34,650 nt of DNA from an uncultured Veillonellaceae bacterium. GTDB lineage: Bacteria; Bacillota; Negativicutes; Selenomonadales; Selenomonadaceae. Each line of letters opens with the position of its first letter. Position 1 is the first letter of the stretch. The translations under genes were made by a program, and so were the position numbers. Below the pieces are notes generated by a model. It did no database searches, was not told the origin of the DNA, and saw only the letters and a list, made by a program, of their open reading frames with translations. The DNA lies in the NCBI GenBank assembly GCA_945949525.1, contig CAMFES010000010.1, forward strand, positions 1 through 34,650, in the 5' to 3' direction. This document shows, piece by piece, positions 1-7,855 of the stretch.

Positions 1-45
1 ATAAAATGACATACATTATTTGTGACCATAGTGATACATACAACT

Positions 46-220
46 TTACGAGCAAACCTGAAAAAGGGGGTGGGGAAGCTGACGCGATTTGCTACTGCCA
101 ACCGTTGCATAAACGTACAGTGCAAACAACTCTGTTCATAATAGCAGATTGCCTTGCATAGCAGTTGGCAGTTACAGGCTTCGTCAGCATCCTACCTCCC
201 CTTTTTCAGGCTTGCTCGTA
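46..220. repeat. Long imperfect palindrome (repeat region A1)
   Basis: Two arms of about 57 bases (46-102 and 164-220) are near-perfect reverse complements. Each runs from TTACGAGCAA through a G-rich block (GAAAAAGGGG on one side, its complement on the other) to CTGCCAAC at the inner end. The spacer is about 60 bases. There is no coding ORF. The arms could form a large cruciform in DNA or a long hairpin in RNA. The block GCATAGCAGTTG near 157-168 recurs inside repeat B near 21930-21941, which suggests a shared origin. Confidence 0.75.
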
Positions 221-271
221 ATGTAGGATTTGTTGCTATAGTGCAACATAAGAGGTTGCTGATAAGCAAGT

Positions 272-606
272 GGGGAGCTGTCGTAGGATTGTAACTGTTG
301 GCAGATAATGCAATGGGCGGTTGACTTATAAGCAGATTTGTGCAAATTTTGTGTCAGACCTATTAAAGAGTATCAGGGCATGTACCATTCGCATGGCACT
401 TAGACGCGCCTCGGTGCTTAGTGATACGCGAGCCAAAGGCGAAGCGTGAACTTAGCATCCGCTAGGCGTGGATAGTAGCGCGAGCGTGCCTGCGATGGTA
501 CTGCCCTGATGCTCTATAAAAAGGTCTGACCGTAAGTCTATACACAACAATGTAAAAAAGTAACCGCCCATGTGATATTTGCTATTATTTACCTGACAGC
601 TCCCCT
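272..606. repeat. Nested palindromic element (repeat region A2)
   Basis: The outer arms carry GGGGAGCTGTC (272-282) against GACAGCTCCCC (595-605), and ATGGGCGGTT near 313 against AACCGCCCAT near 562. The inner arms (353-396 and 487-530) pair over about 44 bases, starting GTCAGACC and ending near the conserved core. The core (398-467) contains CTTAGACGCGCCTCGGTGC, GATACGCGAG and CTTAGCATCCGCTAGGCG, which are also found in repeats B and C. With A1 it fills the 671 bases before scfB; no gene is supported there. Confidence 0.75.
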
Positions 607-671
607 GCACTAATCTCTAAAACGTTCATGTTTCCTCGAAGTGACAAACAAGCACGACGACAAACTGAAAT

Positions 672-2039
672 TTATTTTTCAAGTGCCAGTATGGCCTGTA
701 CGGCCAACGCACATTCCAGCCTCTTTTTCTGGATAGCACAGCCCATGTCATACGGAATGCGGATATCCTCGTTAAAGAGGTCGGCATTGGCATGACAGCC
801 ACCGCTGCAGAAGAATCTTGCCCAGCAATCAACGCACTTAGGCTTGTTCAGCACATGAGACTGACGGAAATACTGAGGCAGCTCCTGATTCTGCACGCCG
901 CTGAACACATCCCCCAGCCTGTAGCGGTCACGCCCCACAAACTGATGGCACGGATACAAATCACCATTGGCTGCCACCGCATAATACTCATGGCCAGCAC
1001 CGCAGCCGGAAAGCCTCTTTGCCACGCACGGGCCATTGGACAAATCCATGTTGAAATGGAAGAAGAAGAAACCCTTGCCCTCCCTGTGCCGCTTGAGATA
1101 AAACTCCGTCAGCCTGTCATACTCGGCATAAATCTCCGGCAGCATTTCCTCTGTCAAGGCATAAGGAGAATCCTTCAGCACCACCGGCTCCATGGAAAGG
1201 ATATCAAAGCCTGCATCCGCCATAGCTGCCACATCCTTGGTAAAATCAAGATTGCAGGCCGTATAGGTGCCCCGCATGTAATAATTCTCATCATTCCTTG
1301 AATCAACGCACTTACGGAAGTTTGCCATGACCTTGTCGTAGGTAGGGTTGCCACCGGCATCAGGACGCATGTTGTCATGGGTTTCCCGACGGCCATCCGT
1401 GCTGAGTACCAGGCTGATGTTGTTGTCATTCAGCCACTGGATATTAGCATCATTCAGCGCCAGGCCGTTAGTAGTCAGGGTGAGCTTGAAAACCTTGCCG
1501 GTTTCCTTCTCACGCTTTCTCACATACTCGGTAACATGCTTCACCAGCGGCATGTTGATAAGAGGCTCGCCTCCGAAGAAATCAATCTCGCAGTGCTTCC
1601 TGGGGCCGCTGTGGTCGATGATATAATCCACCGCGGCCTGTCCTACCTCCTTGCTCATCATCTGCCGCTCACCGCCGTATTCGCCGGTATCACCGAAGCA
1701 GTATTTGCAGCGCATGTTGCAGTCATGGGCAGTCATCAGGCAGAGGGATTTCACCAATCCCTTGGCCTTGAAGGTCGGCGGCACGTCAATATCCGGGGCG
1801 AACAGCTGCTGAATGTCCATGAGATGATGCAGCTCCTCCAGTGCCTCCCGCACATCATCAGCAGGATACATGCCGTCCATAGCCTTCTGCACCTCAGCAT
1901 CGTTTTCCCCGTCAAAATAGTCCATCATGTCGTAAATCATCTTGTCCACCACATGCACGGCACCGCTGTTCACATCCAGCAGGATATACATGCCGTTCTG
2001 CACAAACTTGTGGATTTTCTTCTGCATTTCCTTGTTCAT
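672..2039 (-). CDS. scfB: SCIFF peptide maturase, radical SAM/SPASM protein (thioether cross-link forming)
   Basis: This is a 455-residue radical SAM enzyme that installs a Cys-Thr thioether cross-link in the SCIFF precursor peptide (known for the family). The N-terminal ~90 residues form a peptide-recognition-type region. The SAM cluster motif C107-x3-C111-x2-C114 sits in HDCNMRCKYCF, followed by DFFGGEPL. The C-terminal SPASM region has further cysteines (GPCVAKRLSGC, YPCHQF, CVDCWARFFCSGGC) that would bind auxiliary Fe-S clusters. The length is normal for the family. It follows scfA by about 120 bases, with a terminator-like hairpin between them, so maturase expression probably depends on read-through. 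The precursor next door makes the assignment firm. Confidence 0.95.
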   Translation of the reverse strand: MNKEMQKKIHKFVQNGMYILLDVNSGAVHVVDKMIYDMMDYFDGENDAEVQKAMDGMYPADDVREALEELHHLMDIQQLFAPDIDVPPTFKAKGLVKSLCLMTAHDCNMRCKYCFGDTGEYGGERQMMSKEVGQAAVDYIIDHSGPRKHCEIDFFGGEPLINMPLVKHVTEYVRKREKETGKVFKLTLTTNGLALNDANIQWLNDNNISLVLSTDGRRETHDNMRPDAGGNPTYDKVMANFRKCVDSRNDENYYMRGTYTACNLDFTKDVAAMADAGFDILSMEPVVLKDSPYALTEEMLPEIYAEYDRLTEFYLKRHREGKGFFFFHFNMDLSNGPCVAKRLSGCGAGHEYYAVAANGDLYPCHQFVGRDRYRLGDVFSGVQNQELPQYFRQSHVLNKPKCVDCWARFFCSGGCHANADLFNEDIRIPYDMGCAIQKKRLECALAVQAILALEK

Positions 2040-2117
2040 CTATTCTCTCCTATAAGCTGCAAATTATCATCAAACAATCAGGCAAAAGCTATGCGCCAAG
2101 GCTGATTGTGCTAACGC

Positions 2118-2148
2118 GAAAAAAGGCTCCCTTTTGGCAGGGAGCCTA
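2118..2148 (-). terminator. Hairpin terminator/attenuator between scfA and scfB
   Basis: Read on the minus strand, AGGCTCCC pairs with GGGAGCCT (2124-2131 with 2140-2147) around a short loop and is followed by a run of T. It lies just after the scfA stop and before scfB. It would release most transcripts after the precursor gene, giving peptide in excess over enzyme. Confidence 0.8.
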
Positions 2149-2159
2149 ATCTCTAACTA

Positions 2160-2303
2160 TTATTTCTTGCTCTCGCAAACCTGATTGCCTACAGTGCAGG
2201 AAGTCTTGCAGGCGGACTGACAGGATGCCTGGCACTCGCCGCAGCCGCCGGAATTTTTGGTCAGCTGCAAGGAAGGCTGATTAACAGTCTGAATGTGTTT
2301 CAT
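2160..2303 (-). CDS. scfA: SCIFF family ribosomal peptide precursor (six-cysteine peptide)
   Basis: A 47-residue ORF begins MKHIQTVNQ and carries six cysteines (residues 21, 24, 28, 32, 36 and 43) in the arrangement CGECQASCQSACKTSC then C. This is the hallmark of the SCIFF peptides conserved in Clostridia and Negativicutes. The start has a strong AGGAGG site a few bases upstream. It is the substrate of ScfB encoded just downstream. The biological role of the mature peptide is not established. It has its own predicted promoter at 2342-2370 and a hairpin terminator after the stop. Confidence 0.95.
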   Translation of the reverse strand: MKHIQTVNQPSLQLTKNSGGCGECQASCQSACKTSCTVGNQVCESKK

Positions 2304-2341
2304 AAAGAGAAACCTCCTTCATCAAATAAAAATCTATTTCT

Positions 2342-2370
2342 ATTTTACCTTGTTTGCCATTTATATGCAA
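2342..2370 (-). promoter_or_regulatory. Predicted sigma-70 promoter of scfA
   Basis: On the minus strand, TTGCAT (2365-2370), a 17-base spacer and TAAAAT (2342-2347) are followed by a short leader and the scfA ribosome binding site. The promoter overlaps the last codons of the upstream secreted-protein gene, so scfA can be transcribed independently. Confidence 0.5.
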
Positions 2371-3673
2371 GTCCCTGAGCCTGGGTTGCCGGCATTAAAA
2401 TGAAATTAACCGGCAGATTGGAGGCTCCCGGCGGAGAAAACTCAAAGCAAAGCTGCTGTCCGGCCCCATAGGTGCCAAGGCTCGCCAGCTCACTGGAAAA
2501 ATAAATATAATCCGCATCAGCCGTAGACGGGAAGCGGCTGCTGGTAAAGCTGTCCACCTTTGCATTGCCGAAATACAGCTGGTTCTGAGGCACAGACAGC
2601 ATAAATTTCTGCTTATCCGCCATATCCTGCACAGACATGGCACCGGCATACACGCCCCCCAGAGGCTGAAGGATATACTGGACATCTCCTGTTCCCTTTA
2701 CCGGCACATGCAGCTCGTACATAATGCCGTAGTTGCCGTAGTTCTGGGTTTCACTGCCATCGGTGGCATCGATGCCATAGCGGTACACATCACGGTAATT
2801 GTCCGCCAGCGGAATAAACACCGCCCCATCCTGCTGAGGATTGTACACCTTTTCCGCCCGGATGATGCGGTTCATGCCCTTGTAGGTTCCCCGCAGGCGA
2901 TGCTCATCCTTCGGCAGCACCCTGGCCCTCTTCATGAACTCAATGGGATTCTCCCCGGCGGGATACATGATGACAGACAGGCGCACAGGCCCATCCGCGG
3001 TAAAATCATAGATGCCGTTTACCAGCTGCCCCGGCCGGACGATGGTTTCCGTCATCTCATTGCTCAGAATCTTTTTCCTGCCCGGAAAAACAAACACATT
3101 CCTGTTTGCCCTGCTCTCCATGTACTCCTGCTGGGTTGTCTTGCCCACCCACAGATAATCATCGCTTGGGGCACTGAGGGCTTCACGGCTCACATTCAGG
3201 ATTGCCGTGTATTTTCCCTCATTTTCCAGTACCACGGCAATCTTTTTGTTCTGCCGCGTATTGTTCAGGTGATAATAAAAAATCCTGCCGGCACCTGTCA
3301 CCACATCGGAGTAAAGAATTCCGTCCTGCTCCACATACTCAGGGCTGTCGGAAAAAAGCAGGGTGCCGCCGCCATCCTCTGTTGTTACCGGCCAGCGCTT
3401 CAAAAGCTGAGGACTGTCCTGATTCTTTACCTGCCAGTCCACTTCCTCCATGGGATGCCAGGACTCAGGCACGCGGTTGCTGTACTTTGGATGCAGGCCA
3501 TCCACATTCATGTTTACAGCCAGCTCCATGACCTGTTCTTCCCCACGGACAACCCCCGCGCCTGCCTCTGCATTATTTTCCATGCCGCCATGCTGGCGCG
3601 CCTCTGCCATGGACACGCCTGCCAGCATAACCACCGCAAGACCTGCCGACAAAATTTTTCTCTGCAAATTCAT
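2345..3673 (-). CDS. Secreted protein of unknown function
   Basis: I do not recognise a family. The 442-residue product starts MNLQRKILSAG with a classical signal peptide (basic start, hydrophobic LAVVMLAGVSMA, cleavage near AEA). I chose the ATG at 3673 because TTTGGAG lies at proper spacing before it; an in-frame GTG at 3694 lacks a site. The mature part is rich in Tyr, Gly and beta-prone segments with no predicted membrane anchor, so it is probably periplasmic or extracellular. It sits between the deacetylase gene (58-base gap) and scfA, on the same strand. A link to the SCIFF system is possible but unproven. Confidence 0.75.
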   Translation of the reverse strand: MNLQRKILSAGLAVVMLAGVSMAEARQHGGMENNAEAGAGVVRGEEQVMELAVNMNVDGLHPKYSNRVPESWHPMEEVDWQVKNQDSPQLLKRWPVTTEDGGGTLLFSDSPEYVEQDGILYSDVVTGAGRIFYYHLNNTRQNKKIAVVLENEGKYTAILNVSREALSAPSDDYLWVGKTTQQEYMESRANRNVFVFPGRKKILSNEMTETIVRPGQLVNGIYDFTADGPVRLSVIMYPAGENPIEFMKRARVLPKDEHRLRGTYKGMNRIIRAEKVYNPQQDGAVFIPLADNYRDVYRYGIDATDGSETQNYGNYGIMYELHVPVKGTGDVQYILQPLGGVYAGAMSVQDMADKQKFMLSVPQNQLYFGNAKVDSFTSSRFPSTADADYIYFSSELASLGTYGAGQQLCFEFSPPGASNLPVNFILMPATQAQGLAYKWQTR

Positions 3674-3752
3674 TTTTTCTCCAAACACTCCCACAAAAAT
3701 AATCCATAAATCCTTAGCAACAACAAAAAAATTAAAATTTCAGATTAAGACA

Positions 3753-4556
3753 TTAAATTTTATGCTGAAATATGCCCAGCTGGGCAAAAATCCTGCCCTT
3801 GGCCAAGCGCCACTTGAACTCATCAATGCCGAAGGCCGGATGGGGAATATTTATCCTCTGCAGCTGATAGGTATCCGTGTCCAGGGTGTTCAGACCCGCA
3901 TCTCCGGTCACCGCCGCCAGATATTCCTCCTCCCTCAGCATCTCCCGCAGCTCCGTTGTGTACTTGCCATTGGGGTAGGACAGAGTATAAATGGTATCGA
4001 CGCCGTTCCATTCCATCAGAAGCTTGGACAGCTTCACCTCGTTTCTGGCGGTTTCCATATCCATTTCCGTCAGGGGCAAATGATTTGCCGTGTGGCTGCC
4101 AATCTCGATGCCCCGGTGCTGCATATCCTTCAGCTGCTCCCATGACAGGTATTTTTCCCTGCCGATGCTGTTGGCCACCATGAAGACAGTAGCCTTCATG
4201 CCCCGTGCCTCCAGAATGGGCAAAAGCTCCGTATAATTGCTTTCATAGCCGTCATCAAAGGTCAGTATAACCGGTTTTTCCGGCAGCTCCTGCAAACCCT
4301 TTTTGGCTCTCAGGAAATCCCGTATGGAAATGGTGGTATAACCCTGCTCCTCCAGATAATCCAGCTGCTGCTGAAAATCCTCCACCGGCACATTATACTC
4401 GTATGCATCCTTCGGATCCTCCGCCTGCACCATGTGATATTCCAGAATAGGAAAACCCTCCGGCTCAGGCTGGGACAGCAGATACTGTATGCCGCCATAC
4501 AGGGCCAGCAGCAGGACTGCAGCCGTCCCCAGCCCCCATCGTAAATATTTTTTCAC
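3753..4556 (-). CDS. Polysaccharide deacetylase (NodB-domain, CE4), membrane anchored
   Basis: This 267-residue protein has an N-terminal transmembrane anchor (residues ~8-27) and a NodB-type deacetylase domain. The motif TFDDGYESNY carries the catalytic base and metal aspartates, and SHTANH supplies the two metal histidines. The family removes acetyl groups from peptidoglycan or other GlcNAc polymers outside the membrane. The start is a GTG preceded by AGAGG. It follows whiA on the same strand with a 71-base gap. The substrate cannot be told from sequence; cell-wall remodelling is most likely. Confidence 0.88.
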   Translation of the reverse strand: MKKYLRWGLGTAAVLLLALYGGIQYLLSQPEPEGFPILEYHMVQAEDPKDAYEYNVPVEDFQQQLDYLEEQGYTTISIRDFLRAKKGLQELPEKPVILTFDDGYESNYTELLPILEARGMKATVFMVANSIGREKYLSWEQLKDMQHRGIEIGSHTANHLPLTEMDMETARNEVKLSKLLMEWNGVDTIYTLSYPNGKYTTELREMLREEEYLAAVTGDAGLNTLDTDTYQLQRINIPHPAFGIDEFKWRLAKGRIFAQLGIFQHKI

Positions 4557-4627
4557 AGTATTACCTCTTTTTGCATTTTAGATTAGAGCCTGCCCTTTCC
4601 CTGCCGCCATGCAGGCACGCCGCAGGG

Positions 4628-5542
4628 CTACAGGAAATCCCTCAGCCTCTTCAGACGATTATTCACGGCCGCCCGGCTGATGCCCAGCATCTCTCCCAGC
4701 TCCGCCAGGGAAGCATCCATGTTGTCCATTCGCGCCTGCGCTGCCGCCAGAAGCTTCGGAGGCAGCTTCTCCAGCCGCCCTTCCGCCTGCAGCCTTTTTA
4801 TGCAGGCCACCTGCTCTACGGAAGCGCTGACCGTTTTCTGCAGATTTGCAGTTTCACAGTTGACCAGGCGGTTTACCTGATTGCGGACCTCCTTAAGATT
4901 TCTCGCCACTGCCAGCCCATCTGCCGCCTTGACTGCTCCCAGCATGGCCAGCAGATCCATGATTTCCTCCCCATCCTTGATATATATCTGATAGCTGTTC
5001 TTCCTGTCTGTAAAACCCACAGGAAAATCCATGTGCTTCAGAATCTGTACAATGGTATGGGCAAAGGCGTAGCTGTTGGCAATAAACTCCAGATGGGACT
5101 GGGCCTCCGGCCGGTTCACAGTGCCGCCCCCCAGAAACGCTCCCCGGAGATATGCCTTGCGGCAGCACTGCTTCCGAAGGAGTCCCCGATCCCTGCCTAC
5201 GGCTCCTTCCTCGGAGCCAAGCATGCCAAGGGATTCCATCAGGGGACGCACGTTGGGAGAGGGCGCCACACGCAGCAGATAGCTGTTATTCTTCTTCAGC
5301 CTCTTGGAACGGCTCACCGTAACCTCCGGCTGAACCTGTCCGGTGGATTTCAAAAGCTGCAAGACCCTACGGGCCACAGCGGCGTTTTCCGTGGTAAAAT
5401 TCAGCCCCAGATTCATCCTGGCACCGATGGTCATGGAGGCCCCCATGCGCAAAAGAGCCGCCAGCTCCGCGCTCTGGCAGCATTTTCTCTTGCTGCTGCC
5501 ACGGGCAAGCTCATTTTTTACCTCTGTAGCAAAGGATGGCAT
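4628..5542 (-). CDS. whiA: DNA-binding protein WhiA
   Basis: This 304-residue protein matches WhiA from the first residues (MPSFATEVKNELA, then the KCCQSAELAALLRM region). An N-terminal LAGLIDADG-like fold spans about 1-200. A C-terminal helix-turn-helix lies within SLAELGEMLGISRAAVNNRLKRL. WhiA is linked to cell division and chromosome segregation in Firmicutes. Its position directly after rapZ and yvcK is the conserved order in Gram-positive lineages. The start has a GAGG site. The 79-base gap from yvcK contains short repeats of ATCCAA/ATCCGG but no gene. Confidence 0.96.
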   Translation of the reverse strand: MPSFATEVKNELARGSSKRKCCQSAELAALLRMGASMTIGARMNLGLNFTTENAAVARRVLQLLKSTGQVQPEVTVSRSKRLKKNNSYLLRVAPSPNVRPLMESLGMLGSEEGAVGRDRGLLRKQCCRKAYLRGAFLGGGTVNRPEAQSHLEFIANSYAFAHTIVQILKHMDFPVGFTDRKNSYQIYIKDGEEIMDLLAMLGAVKAADGLAVARNLKEVRNQVNRLVNCETANLQKTVSASVEQVACIKRLQAEGRLEKLPPKLLAAAQARMDNMDASLAELGEMLGISRAAVNNRLKRLRDFL

Positions 5543-5621
5543 TCCGTTACCTCACAATTACACATCCAATATCCAACATCCAACCCCGATATCCGGCATC
5601 ACAAATCCGGCTCCGGCAAAA

Positions 5622-6911
5622 TCACAGGGTTTCATACACCACCCGCATAACGCTTTCTGCCAGCTTCTTCGGGTCATGATGGATGGCATCATGGTCAGTG
5701 ATCAGGTCGGCCTTGATTACGCCCACCCCCAGAGCGTTCAGCACATCCTCGTCCACCACTACCGGATAAGCGCCTGTTTCGGCATATTTCTGCTTCAAGT
5801 CCTCCGGCACCGGTGTAGAGTTTACAATCACATAGTCTACCGCATTACGCCCCGCATGGTCAAGTATGGCCTTGACGTGCATGGAGGCAGTATAGCCGTC
5901 CGTTTCCCCCGGCTGGGTCATCACGTTGCAGATATAAATCTTCACGGCCTTGCTGCGGCACAGGGCATCACCGATACCCTCCACCAGGAGATTCGGCATT
6001 ATGCTAGTATAGAGGCTGCCCGGCCCCAGTACAATAGCCTCCGCATCACGCAGGGCATCCAAGGAGGACTGTACCGCCTCCACATGCTCCGGAAACAGCT
6101 TGACACGATGAATCTTTTTCTTCGCCTCCGGAATCTTGGATTCGCCGCAGACGATGGAACCATCCTCCATGATGGCATCCAGCCGCACGAACTCCTTGCT
6201 GGCAGGCAGCACCCGGCCCTTCACCGCCAGGACCTTGGAGGATTCCTTCAGGGCGGTTTCCACATCCCCTGTCACCTGCGCCATAGCCGCAATAAACAGG
6301 TTGCCGAAGCTGTGCCCCGACAGCTGGCTATCCCCCTCAAAACGATGCTGAAACAGCTTTTCCATCAACGGCTCCGTATCTGCCAGAGCCACCAGGCAGT
6401 TTCTGAGATCCCCCGGCGGAATCATGCCCAGCTCCTCCCGCAGTCGGCCGGAGGAGCCGCCATCATCAGCTACAGTCACCACCGCCGTAACGTTTGAGGT
6501 AGCCTGCTTGATGCCCCTGAGCAGCACGGACAGGCCGTGGCCACCGCCCACCACCGTAATGGCAGGCCCTTTGCCCAGCATCCGCTTCTCATAAATCAAA
6601 TCCACCAGCTTTTCTGATGAATTGGCAGGCAGCAGCACCGTAATAACAGAGCGAATCACGAACCTGGCTGCCGCCAGCATCACACCGAAGCCCGTCAGCA
6701 CCATCAGCATGCCCACCAGGGCAGTAAAGGTGTAATCATAGCTACCTGACCACAGATAGACAGCCCTGAAAATAGCTTCCTCGATATTATCAATGTATTT
6801 GTAGTTAAAAACCACTGCAATTCCCAGGCTGGCCAGCATAACACCGCCTGCAAACAGCAGCAGCCAGCGCTTGAACTTCATGCCGGGATACAGCCATTTT
6901 AACAAGTGCAT
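5622..6911 (-). CDS. yvcK: YvcK/CofD-like protein with N-terminal membrane segments
   Basis: YvcK family proteins bind UDP-GlcNAc-type sugar nucleotides and are needed for morphology on gluconeogenic carbon sources. The nucleotide-binding start ITVVGGGHGLSVLLRG is at about residues 118-133, followed by TVADDGGSSGRLR and PPGDLRNC, all typical. At 429 residues it is about 100 longer than the B. subtilis protein. The extra N-terminus carries two hydrophobic helices (about 15-37 and 62-90), so the enzyme domain should be tethered to the cytoplasmic membrane. The start ATG has GGAG upstream, and the rapZ stop is 14 bases before it. It is probably co-transcribed with rapZ and whiA. Confidence 0.95.
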   Translation of the reverse strand: MHLLKWLYPGMKFKRWLLLFAGGVMLASLGIAVVFNYKYIDNIEEAIFRAVYLWSGSYDYTFTALVGMLMVLTGFGVMLAAARFVIRSVITVLLPANSSEKLVDLIYEKRMLGKGPAITVVGGGHGLSVLLRGIKQATSNVTAVVTVADDGGSSGRLREELGMIPPGDLRNCLVALADTEPLMEKLFQHRFEGDSQLSGHSFGNLFIAAMAQVTGDVETALKESSKVLAVKGRVLPASKEFVRLDAIMEDGSIVCGESKIPEAKKKIHRVKLFPEHVEAVQSSLDALRDAEAIVLGPGSLYTSIMPNLLVEGIGDALCRSKAVKIYICNVMTQPGETDGYTASMHVKAILDHAGRNAVDYVIVNSTPVPEDLKQKYAETGAYPVVVDEDVLNALGVGVIKADLITDHDAIHHDPKKLAESVMRVVYETL

Positions 6912-6925
6912 CTATAACACTCCTT

Positions 6926-7840
6926 CTAAACCTCTTCCCTCACATGCTCCCAGACCTCGTTCTTCATCAAGTCACGATGCTCCAGCTTCACCTGGCAGCC
7001 CTTGTCCTTCAAAAGCTGGTAAATGTGATTGGCAATAAACACGGAACGGTGCATGCCGCCGGTACAACCGGCCGCGATTACCAGCTGTGCCTTGCCCTCC
7101 TTCTCGTACTGGGGAATCAGGAAATTCACCAGATTGTCAAGATGCTGCTTGAACTCCCTGGTTACAGGCCACTGATCGATATAGGCAGCCACATCCGGCA
7201 CGGAGCCACTCTTATGGCGCATGGACTCCACATAGAAAGGATTTGGCAGGAAGCGCACATCAAATACCAAATCCGCATCCAGAGGCATGCCGAACTTAAA
7301 GCCGAAGGAAATAACGTTGATGTTCATCTTCTCCCCCACCCGCGGGGCAAAGAGCTTCAAAATCTTTTCCTTCAGGTCAATCTTCTTCAGCTCCGATGTA
7401 TCCACGATATAAGTGGCCTTGTTGCGCACCTGAGCCAGCCTTTCCCGCTCCTTGGCTACGCCCTCGCTGATGCGGGAGCTTGGCGCCATAGGATGGCGGC
7501 GGCGTGTTTCCTTGTAGCGGCGGATGATGGCTGCATCAGAGGCATCCATAAAAAGCAGTACATACTGCTGGTTATCCCTGTCCATATCCTCCAGCACGTG
7601 AATAAAGGTATCAAAAAACTCACGGCTTCTGGTGTCCACCACCAGCACTACCTTGCTGACGCTGCCCCCGGACTGCTGGCACAGCTCCGCAAACTTGGGG
7701 ATGAACACAGGCGGCAGATTGTCCACCACAAAATAGCCTATATCCTCCAGATAGCGGCAGGCCTGGGTCTTGCCACTGCCGGACATGCCCGTGACAATAA
7801 CGAACTCACAGCATTTATCGGTACTCTTTTCTCTCTCCAT
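6926..7840 (-). CDS. rapZ: RapZ/YvcJ nucleotide-binding protein
   Basis: The 304-residue protein has a P-loop at residues 18-25 (GMSGSGKT), the DNLPP motif after it, and the conserved C-terminal domain ending in the GCTGGMHRSV segment. RapZ is an RNase adapter in enterobacteria that controls GlmS synthesis. In Firmicutes the YvcJ homologue is a GTPase of less certain role. GGAGG lies at good spacing before the ATG. The yvcK start is 14 bases downstream and the HAD gene stop 15 bases upstream, so the genes form an operon. Confidence 0.96.
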   Translation of the reverse strand: MEREKSTDKCCEFVIVTGMSGSGKTQACRYLEDIGYFVVDNLPPVFIPKFAELCQQSGGSVSKVVLVVDTRSREFFDTFIHVLEDMDRDNQQYVLLFMDASDAAIIRRYKETRRRHPMAPSSRISEGVAKERERLAQVRNKATYIVDTSELKKIDLKEKILKLFAPRVGEKMNINVISFGFKFGMPLDADLVFDVRFLPNPFYVESMRHKSGSVPDVAAYIDQWPVTREFKQHLDNLVNFLIPQYEKEGKAQLVIAAGCTGGMHRSVFIANHIYQLLKDKGCQVKLEHRDLMKNEVWEHVREEV

Positions 7841-7855
7841 ACAAACCTCCGGAAA

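Noticed and set aside
1-606. CRISPR array or tandem repeats at the left end
   Set aside because: The repeats are inverted and nested, not regularly spaced direct repeats, and no cas gene is present.
2708-3709. 333-codon open frame on the plus strand opposite the secreted-protein gene
   Set aside because: The minus-strand frame has a signal peptide, RBS and fitting neighbours; the plus frame has none of these.
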